This document shows positions 7,878-16,539 of a stretch of DNA of 64,000 nucleotides, piece after piece. The DNA lies in assembly GCF_000426245.1 (NCBI RefSeq), contig NZ_AUEZ01000049.1, positions 1 to 64,000 on the forward strand, written 5' to 3'. Position 1 is the stretch's first letter; every line of letters begins with the position of its first letter. This stretch comes from Bradyrhizobium sp. Ai1a-2 (GTDB lineage Bacteria > Pseudomonadota > Alphaproteobacteria > Rhizobiales > Xanthobacteraceae). The notes beneath the pieces were generated by a model. That model had not been told where the DNA came from, did no database searches, and saw nothing but the letters and a program-made list of their open reading frames with translations. Position numbers and translations under genes: made by a program.

Positions 7878-9290
7878 TTACTGAGCGATGGCGGCTGCCA
7901 GGATCTGCTGCAGTCTCTCTCCATAGGGCGGCCGGAAGATTTCTGCGGCGCTGTCGGATTCGCCCTGGCGGTAAATCGCCCGCGCATGGCTGAACGTATG
8001 AAAGCCGGCCTTTCCGAAATAGCATCCCATTCCGGAGGCGCCTACGCCGCCAAAAGGCATATCGGCTCCGAACATATGGACCATGACGTCATTTATGGTG
8101 ACGCCGCCAGACGCGGTACCGTCTAGAACCTTGCGCCCTTGCTGGTCATCCGCTCCGAAATAGTAGAGCCCAAGGGGATGGGGTCGTGACCGGATGAACG
8201 CCAGCGCCTCGTCGAGATGATAGTATCCTACGATCGGCAGCACGGGACCGAAGATCTCTTCACGCATTGCCATCATGTTATCGTTGACGTTCAACAACAG
8301 CGTGGGCGCCAATCGTCTTCCGTCGTTCGCCTTGCGGGCCGGGAGCGCCTCGATGACTTCGGCGCCGTTCGCACGCGCATCCGCAATCATTGCCTCAAGA
8401 CGACGATAGTGCCTGTCGCTGATGATCGACGTGTATTCGTTGGAGTCGACCCCTTGGGGAAACATCTGCTCGACAGCCGCCACGCACGCCGCAGCGAATT
8501 CGCGTTCGAGCGCCCGAGGAACGAGCGCATAATCTGGAGCGAGGCAAACCTGACCGGCATTTCTGGTCTTGACGGCCATTATCCGCCTGGCTGCTTCGGC
8601 AAGATCGAACTGCTCAGTGACGATAGCCGGCGACTTTCCTCCGAGTTCGAGAGTGACCGGCGTCAGATTGCTGGCCGCGGCTCTCATGACGTGCTTCGCC
8701 ACGGAAGCTGAACCGGTGAAGATGAGGTGGTCCAGGGCGGACGCAGCGAATATTTCGCCCTCTTCTGCCGCGCCTTGCACGACGGTGACTTCGCTCGGTG
8801 CGAACCGATCGGCAACGAGTTCCGCCAGAAGTGCGGATGTTACCGGCGTAAGCTCGGATGGTTTGATAATGGCGCGATTTCCGGCTGCCAAGATCGCGGC
8901 CAGCGGGCCAAAAACTGTTACAATTGGAAAGTTCCAGGGACCAATGACGCCGACGACGCCTCGCGGCGTGTACTCGACCCGCGCTCTCGCATCCGGCGTC
9001 ATGGGCGTATATTGTTCGGGCTGAAGCCAGCTCTCGAGATTTGTTGCCGCGTAACGCAGCGCGCCGAGAGCGCCAAGCAGCCCGATTCGGGTCTCGTCGT
9101 GGCTTCGATGACCAAAATCCCGCGAGAGCGCGTCAGCGATGCGATCCTTGTTCTCGGCCAACAGAGCCGCCGTACGCTGTAGCCGCCCAAGCCGAATTTC
9201 CGCCGTCGGGAACCCGTCGCGCAAATAGGCACTACGCTGCAACTTGATCAGGGCGTCGAGATTGGCTGCGAAGGCGCTTATATCGGTCAT
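7878..9290 (-). CDS. coniferyl-aldehyde-dehydrogenase-like ALDH
   Basis: A 470-aa aldehyde dehydrogenase oxidising an aldehyde to its acid with NAD(P)+. Visible residues are GPWNFP with Asn120, the Glu215 general base in LELGGKSP, and the Cys249 nucleophile in GQVCLAPDY. EEIFGPVLP and FGGVGASGMG follow near the C-terminus. The CLAPDY context and overall length fit the coniferyl-aldehyde / fatty-aldehyde dehydrogenase branch rather than betaine-aldehyde types. The ATG has GGAGCAAACC upstream. The AraC regulator gene upstream on the same strand (9491-10417) may control it. An aromatic aldehyde substrate is family-based inference, in keeping with the feruloyl-CoA-synthase-like gene at 35919. Confidence 0.85.
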   Translation of the reverse strand: MTDISAFAANLDALIKLQRSAYLRDGFPTAEIRLGRLQRTAALLAENKDRIADALSRDFGHRSHDETRIGLLGALGALRYAATNLESWLQPEQYTPMTPDARARVEYTPRGVVGVIGPWNFPIVTVFGPLAAILAAGNRAIIKPSELTPVTSALLAELVADRFAPSEVTVVQGAAEEGEIFAASALDHLIFTGSASVAKHVMRAAASNLTPVTLELGGKSPAIVTEQFDLAEAARRIMAVKTRNAGQVCLAPDYALVPRALEREFAAACVAAVEQMFPQGVDSNEYTSIISDRHYRRLEAMIADARANGAEVIEALPARKANDGRRLAPTLLLNVNDNMMAMREEIFGPVLPIVGYYHLDEALAFIRSRPHPLGLYYFGADDQQGRKVLDGTASGGVTINDVMVHMFGADMPFGGVGASGMGCYFGKAGFHTFSHARAIYRQGESDSAAEIFRPPYGERLQQILAAAIAQ

Positions 9291-9490
9291 GGTTTGCTCC
9301 GGTTAGCTTGCCGATCGAACGGCTTTGACTCGCTCTGTCCGCGGCGATGGGCCGGTTGCGACTGACGAGTTGAACCTTGCCGGAGGTCTTAGGGTTTCTC
9401 ACGCGCGCTCCGCTTGCTGCGAGGTGCACGTTGTTGACACAGCGTGCATTTCGCAGGGACGCGCAACCGATCTCGAGACCGGCCTTTAGG

Positions 9491-10417
9491 TCAGCGCTTC
9501 AAGTTGCGGAGATCACGCGGCGAGATGTCATAGCTCGCCTTGAACGCATGACTGAAACTAGTGCCGTCTGAAAAGCCGTTCCTGAGCGCAATTTCGGTGA
9601 TGCTCATGTCAGGGACATTCAAAATTTCCGCCCGCGCGCGCTCAAGACGCTGCTGCTTGATAAAATGCGCTGGCGTCACTCCAATCCGACCGAATGTATT
9701 GTACAGAGATCGCCTCGAAAGACCTAGATCACGCGCCAGTTGAGCCGGACCATAACTCTCGTCGGAGATGTTTTGTGCAACCATCACACGCGCGCGAAGA
9801 ACGATTGGTGGCAGTGGTCGGTCGAGCGAGCATCCGGCTCCAGGGCCAAGCGAAAGAAGCGCGATATCGATCAGAGATTCAACGGTTAACGTGTCTGCGG
9901 CAGAGCGATGCCCGTGCCATAGCAGCGCCTTCGATCCTCCAGCGGCAGCAGCAAGCGGCCCGCTGGAAGCGTGGGGTGTTCCCATCTTCTCATGCACCGT
10001 CTCTTGCCACGAACGCTTCGACATTGGATCGAAGAATAGTACAAGTCCCTCGTAGCCTTCATCCATCTCGAGATGGTAGGTCCAGGCCATCGAGGTGATC
10101 AGCATCTCACCCGGCTGCAACGCGAACGATCGGTGTGCATCCTCGTATCGCATTGTCCCCTTGAGCTGCCAAATAAGCTTGAAGTAGGCACCAAAACCGG
10201 CCTGCTTCGCTTTCTTACCCGAGGCCTCGACTATCGTCTGCGGGGTCAAAAGATGCGCAATGGAATGAGCTTCGATCCGTCGGGACAAGATCGAGCGACG
10301 AACGCTGTCGTTTCGGAGCGCAACCGACAGATTCGGGAAGGTTCGGTCGGCCTGCGCGAGGGCTTCCCCGCTGGAGTAACGGCAGGAGGGCGCGCCTACG
10401 GAGTTGGAGGAAATCAT
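9491..10417 (-). CDS. AraC-family transcriptional regulator
   Basis: 308 aa. The N-terminal half is an AraC-type ligand-binding region (FGAYFKLIWQLKGTMRYED..., LQPGEMLITSMAWTYHLEM). The C-terminal ~100 residues hold two helix-turn-helices (YGPAQLARDLGLSRRSLYNTF and SITEIALRNGFSDGTSFSHAF) followed by SPRDLRNLKR. It is transcribed towards the aldehyde dehydrogenase gene, 200 nt away, and divergently from the hybrid histidine kinase. No strong ribosome-binding site precedes the ATG at 10417, so the start could lie internally. Confidence 0.85.
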   Translation of the reverse strand: MISSNSVGAPSCRYSSGEALAQADRTFPNLSVALRNDSVRRSILSRRIEAHSIAHLLTPQTIVEASGKKAKQAGFGAYFKLIWQLKGTMRYEDAHRSFALQPGEMLITSMAWTYHLEMDEGYEGLVLFFDPMSKRSWQETVHEKMGTPHASSGPLAAAAGGSKALLWHGHRSAADTLTVESLIDIALLSLGPGAGCSLDRPLPPIVLRARVMVAQNISDESYGPAQLARDLGLSRRSLYNTFGRIGVTPAHFIKQQRLERARAEILNVPDMSITEIALRNGFSDGTSFSHAFKASYDISPRDLRNLKR

Positions 10418-10806
10418 TGGATAATCGACGCCATTAATGCCTGTGGTTGAATTAGGCCTCTATTTCTCTATTTCAAGTATTCGACCCGTCCCAGCGGCGT
10501 TCCGTTGCAATTGTAACAAACAATGCGGCGCCAGTTGTTCGCGTGACAAATGTGTCACCGCGGTGACAAAATTCGAAACACCGAAATCGCGCCGTAACGA
10601 AGCCTATGTAGTGCCCTCCCAATTCAACAGCACGGGCAAGTGGGCAAGTGATGACAGGAAGCGATACGCACGACGTCCGCTGGTCGATCGAACCGATTAC
10701 CGCGATCGCGAAGCCAAGCTGTGCGGTGGACGTGATGCCCTGCGCCGTCCCAACGCTCCAGAGCTTCAGAGCCCGCCACATCAGATCCACTCTCGGAAAT
10801 TAACCA
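10418..10806. other. divergent intergenic region
   Basis: 389 bases between the AraC and kinase genes. It contains the GTGACA palindromes (10542-10568) and, at 10583-10598, GAAATCGCGCCGTAAC. The latter matches the 3' end of the 47-bp element of the FAD oxidoreductase genes at 15 of 16 positions. No other gene is supported here. Confidence 0.5.
10542..10568. promoter_or_regulatory. overlapping GTGACA palindromes, candidate operator
   Basis: Three half-sites in a row: GTGACA-AATG-TGTCAC (10542-10557), with TGTCACCGCGGTGACA forming a perfect 16-bp palindrome at 10553-10568. It lies between the AraC gene (starts 10417, leftward) and the hybrid kinase (starts 10807, rightward), about 125 nt from the former. 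A dimeric repressor or activator site is likely; the factor is unknown. Confidence 0.55.
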
Positions 10807-13365
10807 GTGGCACTATTATTACGGCTGTTTGCCCTGGTGGCGTTTGCGCTTCTGCCTGGAATCGCAATCCAATTGTACAATGAGTTTGACCTCCGTTTCT
10901 CGCGCCAAATGGAAGTGCAAGAACTGGTACTTGGTCTCGCCAGGCTCGCCGCTGCCGAGCAGCAGCAGATCATCCAAGGAATTCGCCAGACGTTGATCGC
11001 GCTTTCAGAGCTTCCCGCGATAAAGGCGAAGGACGCCCGCGGATGCGAGTCCTACCTCTTCAGGATGAGACAGCGATACCCGGAGTTCATCGATTTTATC
11101 GTGGTCGACATGAATGGCGATTCTTTCTGCGACTCCAATAGCGAATATAAGCCCGCGACCGCCACCGGTCGCGCCTACTTCGCCAACGTCCTGAAAACCG
11201 GCAAGTTTACAGTCGGAGAGTTCGCCCACGGCCGAGGGACAGGCCGCAACATCCTTCACTTTGCACTGCCATTCTACGGCGACGATGGACAGATGGGCGG
11301 CGTCGTAATAGCCGCCCTCAGCCTCGATTGGCTGGCTCACTATCTCGCGCAAAAAGGCACGCCGCCGGGCGCTGCCCTCGCCATTCGAGACCGCAACGGC
11401 ACGTACCTCGCACGCTATCCTGGTAACGACCAGTTCGTCGGCCGGAGAATAGCAGGTGACCGTTACTTGCACTCGGATCATTGGGGCACAACAACCGCGC
11501 GCGACATTGACGGCGTCGAGCGGATCGTAGGCTATACGGCTCTGCAAGCAGACTCCGGCGAGATCTTTATCACCTTCGGTCTCGACAAGACGCTGGCCTT
11601 CAGTCAGATTCAACGGCGTACGCGGCTAGGCATCCTTCTGATTGCCCTGGGCACATCGGTGGTGCTGGCATTGACATGGTTTGGCGCCCGTCGGTTTATC
11701 CAGCATCCGCTGGAGCAATTGGTTGATGCTGCCAACCAGTGGCGCCTTGGCGATTATGCGCGCCGCGTGCATATCCCGGACAAAGGATCGGAGATCACCC
11801 GGGCCGCCGACGCATTCAACACCATGGCCGATGCGCTCGCGAATCGCGAACATGAGCTGCACGATGCCAAGGAGAAAGCCGAGCAGGCAGCCACCCGGAT
11901 CACGACGATATTTGAGAGCACCACCGACTGCGTCCTCATTGTCGATACAGAATGGCACATCACTTATCTGAACGAACGGGCAAAAGCGCAGCTGGCAGTA
12001 GGAGACGATATAATCGGAACGAATCTGTGTGAGACCTTTCCGGATTGGATCGACGAGGACCTTTCGGCCAAGGCACATAAGGTGATGTCAGAACAGCGCT
12101 TCGCGTCCGTCGAAACGTTTTTCCGGGACGTCTGGTACGCGGTCAATACCTTCCCGTCCGGCGAAGGCATTGTCCTCTTGTTTCGAGACATCACCGAACA
12201 CAAGCTCGCCGTCGAAGCACGTCGCCTGATGGAAGAACAACTTCATCAAAGCCAAAAGATGGAGGCGGTCGGCCAGCTCACAGGGGGCGTTGCCCACGAC
12301 TTCAACAATTTGCTAATGGTGATTACCGGCAATCTCGAACTTATCGAGAGCCGTACGGCAGACGACGGATGTACCCAGAGACTCGCGATTGCGGCGCGGA
12401 AAGCCGCTGATCGGGGCGCAAGCCTGACCGCGCAGCTCCTCGCCTTTTCCCGACGGCAGAAGCTGAACCCGAAGACCATTCACATAAGCGCTCTCATTCG
12501 GGATTTTCAGGGGCTGCTCCTGCGCGCGCTCGGAGACGGGTGCAAGGTCGACCTCGTCGCGGAAGATCAACTGTGGCCGTGCCATGTTGACCCGGCCCAG
12601 CTGGAGACAACGCTCCTCAACCTGGCGCTGAATGCGCGCGACGCCATGCCGGACGGCGGCAAACTGAAGATCGAGGCACGAAACGTAACCCTCGACGACG
12701 ACGCCGTTGCCGGTGTCACGCCCGGATCGTACGTCAAGCTCTCCGTCACCGACACGGGCTGCGGCATGCCCCAAGAGACGCTGGATCGGGTGTTCGAACC
12801 GTTTTTCACCACGAAGGAAGTCGGGAAGGGAACCGGGCTCGGCCTCAGCATGGTCTATGGGTTCGTCCGGCAATCTGGCGGACATGTCGCCATCGAAAGC
12901 ACGGTCGGGGTTGGAACCACGGTCAGTCTCTATCTACCCAGATCCACCCAAGCGTCGGATGTGGGAATTGATGTCAAACCACAGGACGTAGCGGCAGGGT
13001 CAGGCCGGATCCTCATGGTCGAAGATGATTACGATGTCATGGACGTCACATCAGCAATACTGAGAGGGCTGGGTTATGAAGTCCTCTGCGCGCGAGATGG
13101 CGCCGACGCCATCCAGATATTGCGGGATGACACGAGGTTCGATCTGCTGTTCAGCGACGTCATGATGCCCGGAGGCATCAGCGGCATTGAACTGGCCCGG
13201 GAAGCCAAGCAGCTCTGTAGAGGCATCAAGATTCTGCTGACTTCGGGCAATGCGGCAGACGCATTGTCTCGGCATGGGGCAGAGGGCGAGTTTCCCGTTA
13301 TTGGCAAGCCCTTCCGGCGTGCGGAGCTGGCGCAACATCTGCATATGGTTATGGCGACGGCCTGA
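10807..13365 (+). CDS. membrane hybrid sensor histidine kinase (Cache-HAMP-PAS-HK-REC)
   Basis: 852 aa. TM1 lies near residues 3-24 and an extracytoplasmic Cache-like sensor spans ~30-270 (it includes the motif FIDFIVVDMNGDSFCDSNS). TM2 lies near 275-297, then HAMP, a PAS domain (~370-475) and HisKA with phospho-acceptor His497 in GGVAHDFNNLL. The ATPase domain has NARDAMPDGG, DTGCGMP and GTGLGLSMVYG. A C-terminal receiver has Asp784 in LLFSDVMMPGG. It senses a periplasmic ligand and passes phosphate to its own receiver and possibly onward. The start is GTG at 10807, because a stop codon lies two codons upstream in frame. Its orphan partner could be one of the two OmpR-type regulators, but nothing here proves it. 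Confidence 0.9.
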   Translation: MALLLRLFALVAFALLPGIAIQLYNEFDLRFSRQMEVQELVLGLARLAAAEQQQIIQGIRQTLIALSELPAIKAKDARGCESYLFRMRQRYPEFIDFIVVDMNGDSFCDSNSEYKPATATGRAYFANVLKTGKFTVGEFAHGRGTGRNILHFALPFYGDDGQMGGVVIAALSLDWLAHYLAQKGTPPGAALAIRDRNGTYLARYPGNDQFVGRRIAGDRYLHSDHWGTTTARDIDGVERIVGYTALQADSGEIFITFGLDKTLAFSQIQRRTRLGILLIALGTSVVLALTWFGARRFIQHPLEQLVDAANQWRLGDYARRVHIPDKGSEITRAADAFNTMADALANREHELHDAKEKAEQAATRITTIFESTTDCVLIVDTEWHITYLNERAKAQLAVGDDIIGTNLCETFPDWIDEDLSAKAHKVMSEQRFASVETFFRDVWYAVNTFPSGEGIVLLFRDITEHKLAVEARRLMEEQLHQSQKMEAVGQLTGGVAHDFNNLLMVITGNLELIESRTADDGCTQRLAIAARKAADRGASLTAQLLAFSRRQKLNPKTIHISALIRDFQGLLLRALGDGCKVDLVAEDQLWPCHVDPAQLETTLLNLALNARDAMPDGGKLKIEARNVTLDDDAVAGVTPGSYVKLSVTDTGCGMPQETLDRVFEPFFTTKEVGKGTGLGLSMVYGFVRQSGGHVAIESTVGVGTTVSLYLPRSTQASDVGIDVKPQDVAAGSGRILMVEDDYDVMDVTSAILRGLGYEVLCARDGADAIQILRDDTRFDLLFSDVMMPGGISGIELAREAKQLCRGIKILLTSGNAADALSRHGAEGEFPVIGKPFRRAELAQHLHMVMATA

Positions 13366-13411
13366 AGTCATTTCCCGCCCGCTGCTGTTGCGGCCTCAGC
13401 GAGACGCGCCA

Positions 13412-14740
13412 CTACGCGAGCAGCGGCGAGGGGTGCGGCTCGCCATTCTTCCCGGGCGCGGTTTCGGGTATCAAGACAATCGCGACAAGCCCGACGACGT
13501 TAGCACAAAGAAGATACCACGCCGGAGCCAGTGCATTTCCGGATATGTGGATCAGCCAGGTGATGATCAGTTGTGCGGTGCCACCGAAGCACGCGATCGC
13601 GACAGCATAAACCGTGGCGAATACCCCGCCCCGGATCTCCTGAGGGAGCGCTTCCGTGAGCATGGCATAGATGGCGCCAGACGGTAGCGAGCCGATCAAC
13701 GTCAGCATGCTGAAGCCGCCGAGCAGCGAGGCCGGACCAGGCGACCGAACTATCCACATAAAGACCGGGTAGCTCAGCACGAGCATGGCAAGCTGTGGCC
13801 AGATCATCACCGGCTTGCGCCCGAAACGGTCCGCGAGCAGCCCACCGAGCAGGGTGCTTCCGGTGCCGAGACCGATACCAACCAGACCAGTGGCGAAAGC
13901 CAACGACGACTCTACGTGCAGCGTGTTCTGCGCGAAGGTCGTGATGTAATGCGCGCCATACGTGGCGATGGTGCCGCTTGCGAGAATCATCAGGGCCAGC
14001 GCAATGGTTCTCAAATGGCCGCGCGCGAGCGCGAGATGACCCGGCTTCTGCGGACCACCAAGCTCGCGCGAGCGCCGGTCCACCGTCTCGGGCAGACCCC
14101 GGCGAATCCAGAAGCCGAACGGCAGGCTGACGGCGCCTATCAGAAATGCGATCCGCCAACCATATGCCTCCAGCGCGTCGGCCGTCATGGTCTTGCTGAG
14201 AATCACGCCGACCAGTGCACCACACGTGGCGGCGACCTGCTGGCTGGTAGGCTGCCACGACACCGCAAAAGCCCTTCGGCCGGGCGGAGCGATTTCGATG
14301 AGATAGGCGGTGGTCGGACCAACCTCACCGCCCAAGGCAAAGCCCTGCACCAGACGAGCGACAATCACGATGATCGGACCCGCCATGCCAATCGTGTTTT
14401 TGGACGGCGTTAGCGCGAGAGTGAGAATGGCGAGACCCATCAGCGCGAAGCTCAAGAGCATTGCCGGCCTGCGGCCGGCCCGATCGGAATAGATGCCGAG
14501 CACGATTCCGCCAACCGGCCGCGTGACGAATCCCGCGCCAAAGGTCGCCAGCGATAGCATCAGGCTGCTATACTCGCTCTGCGCCGGAAAAAAGTTGTGG
14601 CCGATCTGAATCGCGAAGAAGCCATAGACGATGAAGTCGTAGAATTCGAGCATGTTGCCAATTGTAGCCCCGAAGGCGGCGCGCCTGAAGTCGACATTGT
14701 CCCGACCTGCAAAGTCCTGCATCAACCTCATCCCCATCAC
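13412..14740 (-). CDS. MFS transporter, metabolite:H+ symporter (MHS) type
   Basis: About 442 aa with 12 hydrophobic spans. The N-terminal GNMLEFYDFIVYGFFA and the loop RPVGGIVLGIYSDRAGRRPAM, with the second-half DRFGRKPVM, are the family signature of MHS permeases (proline/betaine, citrate, shikimate, ketoglutarate type). It sits in the inner membrane and imports an organic acid or zwitterion with H+. Several possible starts lie close together (GTG 14740, ATG 14737, 14731, 14722). The crotonase gene 15736-14939 lies upstream on the same strand, so the substrate may enter a CoA-based pathway. The exact substrate is unknown. Confidence 0.85.
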   Translation of the reverse strand: MMGMRLMQDFAGRDNVDFRRAAFGATIGNMLEFYDFIVYGFFAIQIGHNFFPAQSEYSSLMLSLATFGAGFVTRPVGGIVLGIYSDRAGRRPAMLLSFALMGLAILTLALTPSKNTIGMAGPIIVIVARLVQGFALGGEVGPTTAYLIEIAPPGRRAFAVSWQPTSQQVAATCGALVGVILSKTMTADALEAYGWRIAFLIGAVSLPFGFWIRRGLPETVDRRSRELGGPQKPGHLALARGHLRTIALALMILASGTIATYGAHYITTFAQNTLHVESSLAFATGLVGIGLGTGSTLLGGLLADRFGRKPVMIWPQLAMLVLSYPVFMWIVRSPGPASLLGGFSMLTLIGSLPSGAIYAMLTEALPQEIRGGVFATVYAVAIACFGGTAQLIITWLIHISGNALAPAWYLLCANVVGLVAIVLIPETAPGKNGEPHPSPLLA

Positions 14741-14938
14741 TCAATCCATCGGATCGATTCACGTCCCATCGCCCTTAAGGGTCACGCCAGTCGCAGTCGA
14801 ATGTCATTCCCGTCTAACCGCAATCGCACTTGCGGAGCGTGCCTGCATGCGATTCGAGTCGCCTCGGACATTTGTTTCCTTGCCATCAGCTTGGCCGCTT
14901 CTCCATCCTTCTGCAGCTCCTCGACGGCCCCTAACCCA

Positions 14939-15736
14939 TCAAGCGGAGTATGATACTTTCGGTGCCTTCTTATCGAGAAATGCGCGAAGCCTCCGCTTAG
15001 CCTCTTCCTCTGCTGCGGTGGCGGTGAACATCAGGCTCTCAAGCAGCGATCCCGCTTCCGGGTTGGCACGTGCTATGAGCGGTAGTGCCCTTATGATCGC
15101 GAAGTTGGTCACCGGCAGGTTCGCGGCGGCGCGCTTCGCCAATTCCAACCCTTTCGTCAGTCCTTCGCCAGACTCGACGAGGTACTGCGACAAGCCTATG
15201 GCCTCACCCGCCTCCGCGCCGTAAGTGCGTCCGGTCAAGATCATGTCCATCATCCGCGGTACACCGATCAACCGCGGTATCCTTACTGACCCGGCTCCGC
15301 CAACGAAGATGCCGCGCGTACCTTCTGGCAGGGCATAGAACGCTCCGCGCTCGGCAACCCGGATATGCGCGGCCGCTGCGAGCTCCAGTCCTCCGCCGAC
15401 GACGGCGCCGTGCAGCACAGCGATAACCGGCACGCGACTGCGCTCGACCCGATCAAAGGCGCGATGGTACTCTTGCGAACCGAGAAGAGTGGATGAGCCC
15501 GAGATATCGGCGATCATAGCCAGATCAGCGCCTGCGCAAAAGTGATCTCCGCGGCCGTGAATGACCACAGCCTGGATGCTGGACGGCAGATCGCTGAAGA
15601 AACGATCGATGCCACGAATTGTCTCAGCGTCCAGCGCATTACGCTTGTCTTGCCGCGATAGGCAAAGCACCGCAACGTTGCCATGCAAGTCGACTGACAA
15701 CGAACGGGGCAGATCGAACTGCGTTGGATAAGTCAC
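14939..15736 (-). CDS. enoyl-CoA hydratase/isomerase family protein (crotonase 1)
   Basis: A 265-aa crotonase-fold enzyme. The oxyanion-hole segments are HFCAGADLAMI and HGAVVGGGLELAAAA. Catalytic glutamates are visible in GGGLELA and in YALPEGTRGIFVGGAG, as in hydratases. GTG start at 15736 with AAGGAG about nine bases upstream. It acts on an unsaturated or hydroxy acyl-CoA in the cytoplasm. The MHS transporter follows 198 nt downstream. The precise reaction cannot be read from the sequence. Confidence 0.85.
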   Translation of the reverse strand: MTYPTQFDLPRSLSVDLHGNVAVLCLSRQDKRNALDAETIRGIDRFFSDLPSSIQAVVIHGRGDHFCAGADLAMIADISGSSTLLGSQEYHRAFDRVERSRVPVIAVLHGAVVGGGLELAAAAHIRVAERGAFYALPEGTRGIFVGGAGSVRIPRLIGVPRMMDMILTGRTYGAEAGEAIGLSQYLVESGEGLTKGLELAKRAAANLPVTNFAIIRALPLIARANPEAGSLLESLMFTATAAEEEAKRRLRAFLDKKAPKVSYSA

Positions 15737-15846
15737 GTCGGCGATCTCCTTCCAGGAATGGCACGACTCACGAGCGATGGAGCCTTAGCGCCGCGTTGCG
15801 TTTCGGCGCCGGGCAACATGGTTGCGTAGGACGTCGCCAGCCTGCG

Positions 15847-16419
15847 TCACTTGTTCGAATCCATCCCGACACTCTCGTTGGAGATCGACCTCCAAACGCG
15901 GAACATTCTCGCCGCAATCGGCACGAGATAGACGGTCCACCAGGGATAAGGATCAAAGCCGAGCAGCGCTGTACCGACGGTCCGTGCGACGATCGGAGCA
16001 GTGTTGAGGGCACGGACCACGTTGGGCATTTTCGCTCGCGCAATCGCGCCGTCGAAGGGCTCGCCGACCACGGCGACAGAGGAAATTTCGGTTGCCGACG
16101 TTCCGGCCCCTCGGAGCACACAGATTGGCGGGCGCTGCCGCACTGGACGCGAACGCATACTGTCGACGCGCACAAGGATTGAGCCAAACCACTCGATCGG
16201 CTTGCGGCGAAGGCGATCCGATCCCTGCCGGTACGGAAGGAGCGGCGCGCCCAGGCAGAAAAGGTCGACGCTCATCGCCAGGCTCGCGTCCGCCGGAATC
16301 ACACCGAGGCCGCCCGCTGCTGCCAACAGACTCGACAAGATCGTCTCAATGAACGCCGGTGAGTAAGAGAGACGATCAAGCAAGAATGGAAGTGCGGACG
16401 AGTCGGGATGATTGCGCAC
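15847..16419 (-). CDS. unknown protein following the glycosyltransferase (190 aa)
   Basis: I do not recognise this family. The start is GTG at 16419 with AAGGAG 11 bases upstream. Moderately hydrophobic stretches occur near residues 24-55 (ETILSSLLAAAGGLGVIPAD...) and 140-170 (TVGTALLGFDPYPWWTVYLVPIAARMF). It may be membrane-associated, with a Trp/Pro-rich C-terminal part. It lies 120 nt downstream of the UDP-glycosyltransferase gene on the same strand and is probably co-transcribed. Confidence 0.5.
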   Translation of the reverse strand: MRNHPDSSALPFLLDRLSYSPAFIETILSSLLAAAGGLGVIPADASLAMSVDLFCLGAPLLPYRQGSDRLRRKPIEWFGSILVRVDSMRSRPVRQRPPICVLRGAGTSATEISSVAVVGEPFDGAIARAKMPNVVRALNTAPIVARTVGTALLGFDPYPWWTVYLVPIAARMFRVWRSISNESVGMDSNK

Positions 16420-16539
16420 AGCAGGAATTCTCCTTCAGTCGATCGCAGCGCTGGAGCTGTGCCGCCGGTCAATGCGTTCTGCGGTGTCCACGATCGCGAC
16501 GATTTGGTAATTCATCGGCCGGGCCGTTCTTCACGTACG

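Noticed and set aside
11005..12885. Minus-strand frames inside the hybrid kinase (e.g. 11005-11613, 12313-12885)
   Set aside because: Shadows of the kinase, without motifs or start signals; the plus frame has every kinase box.
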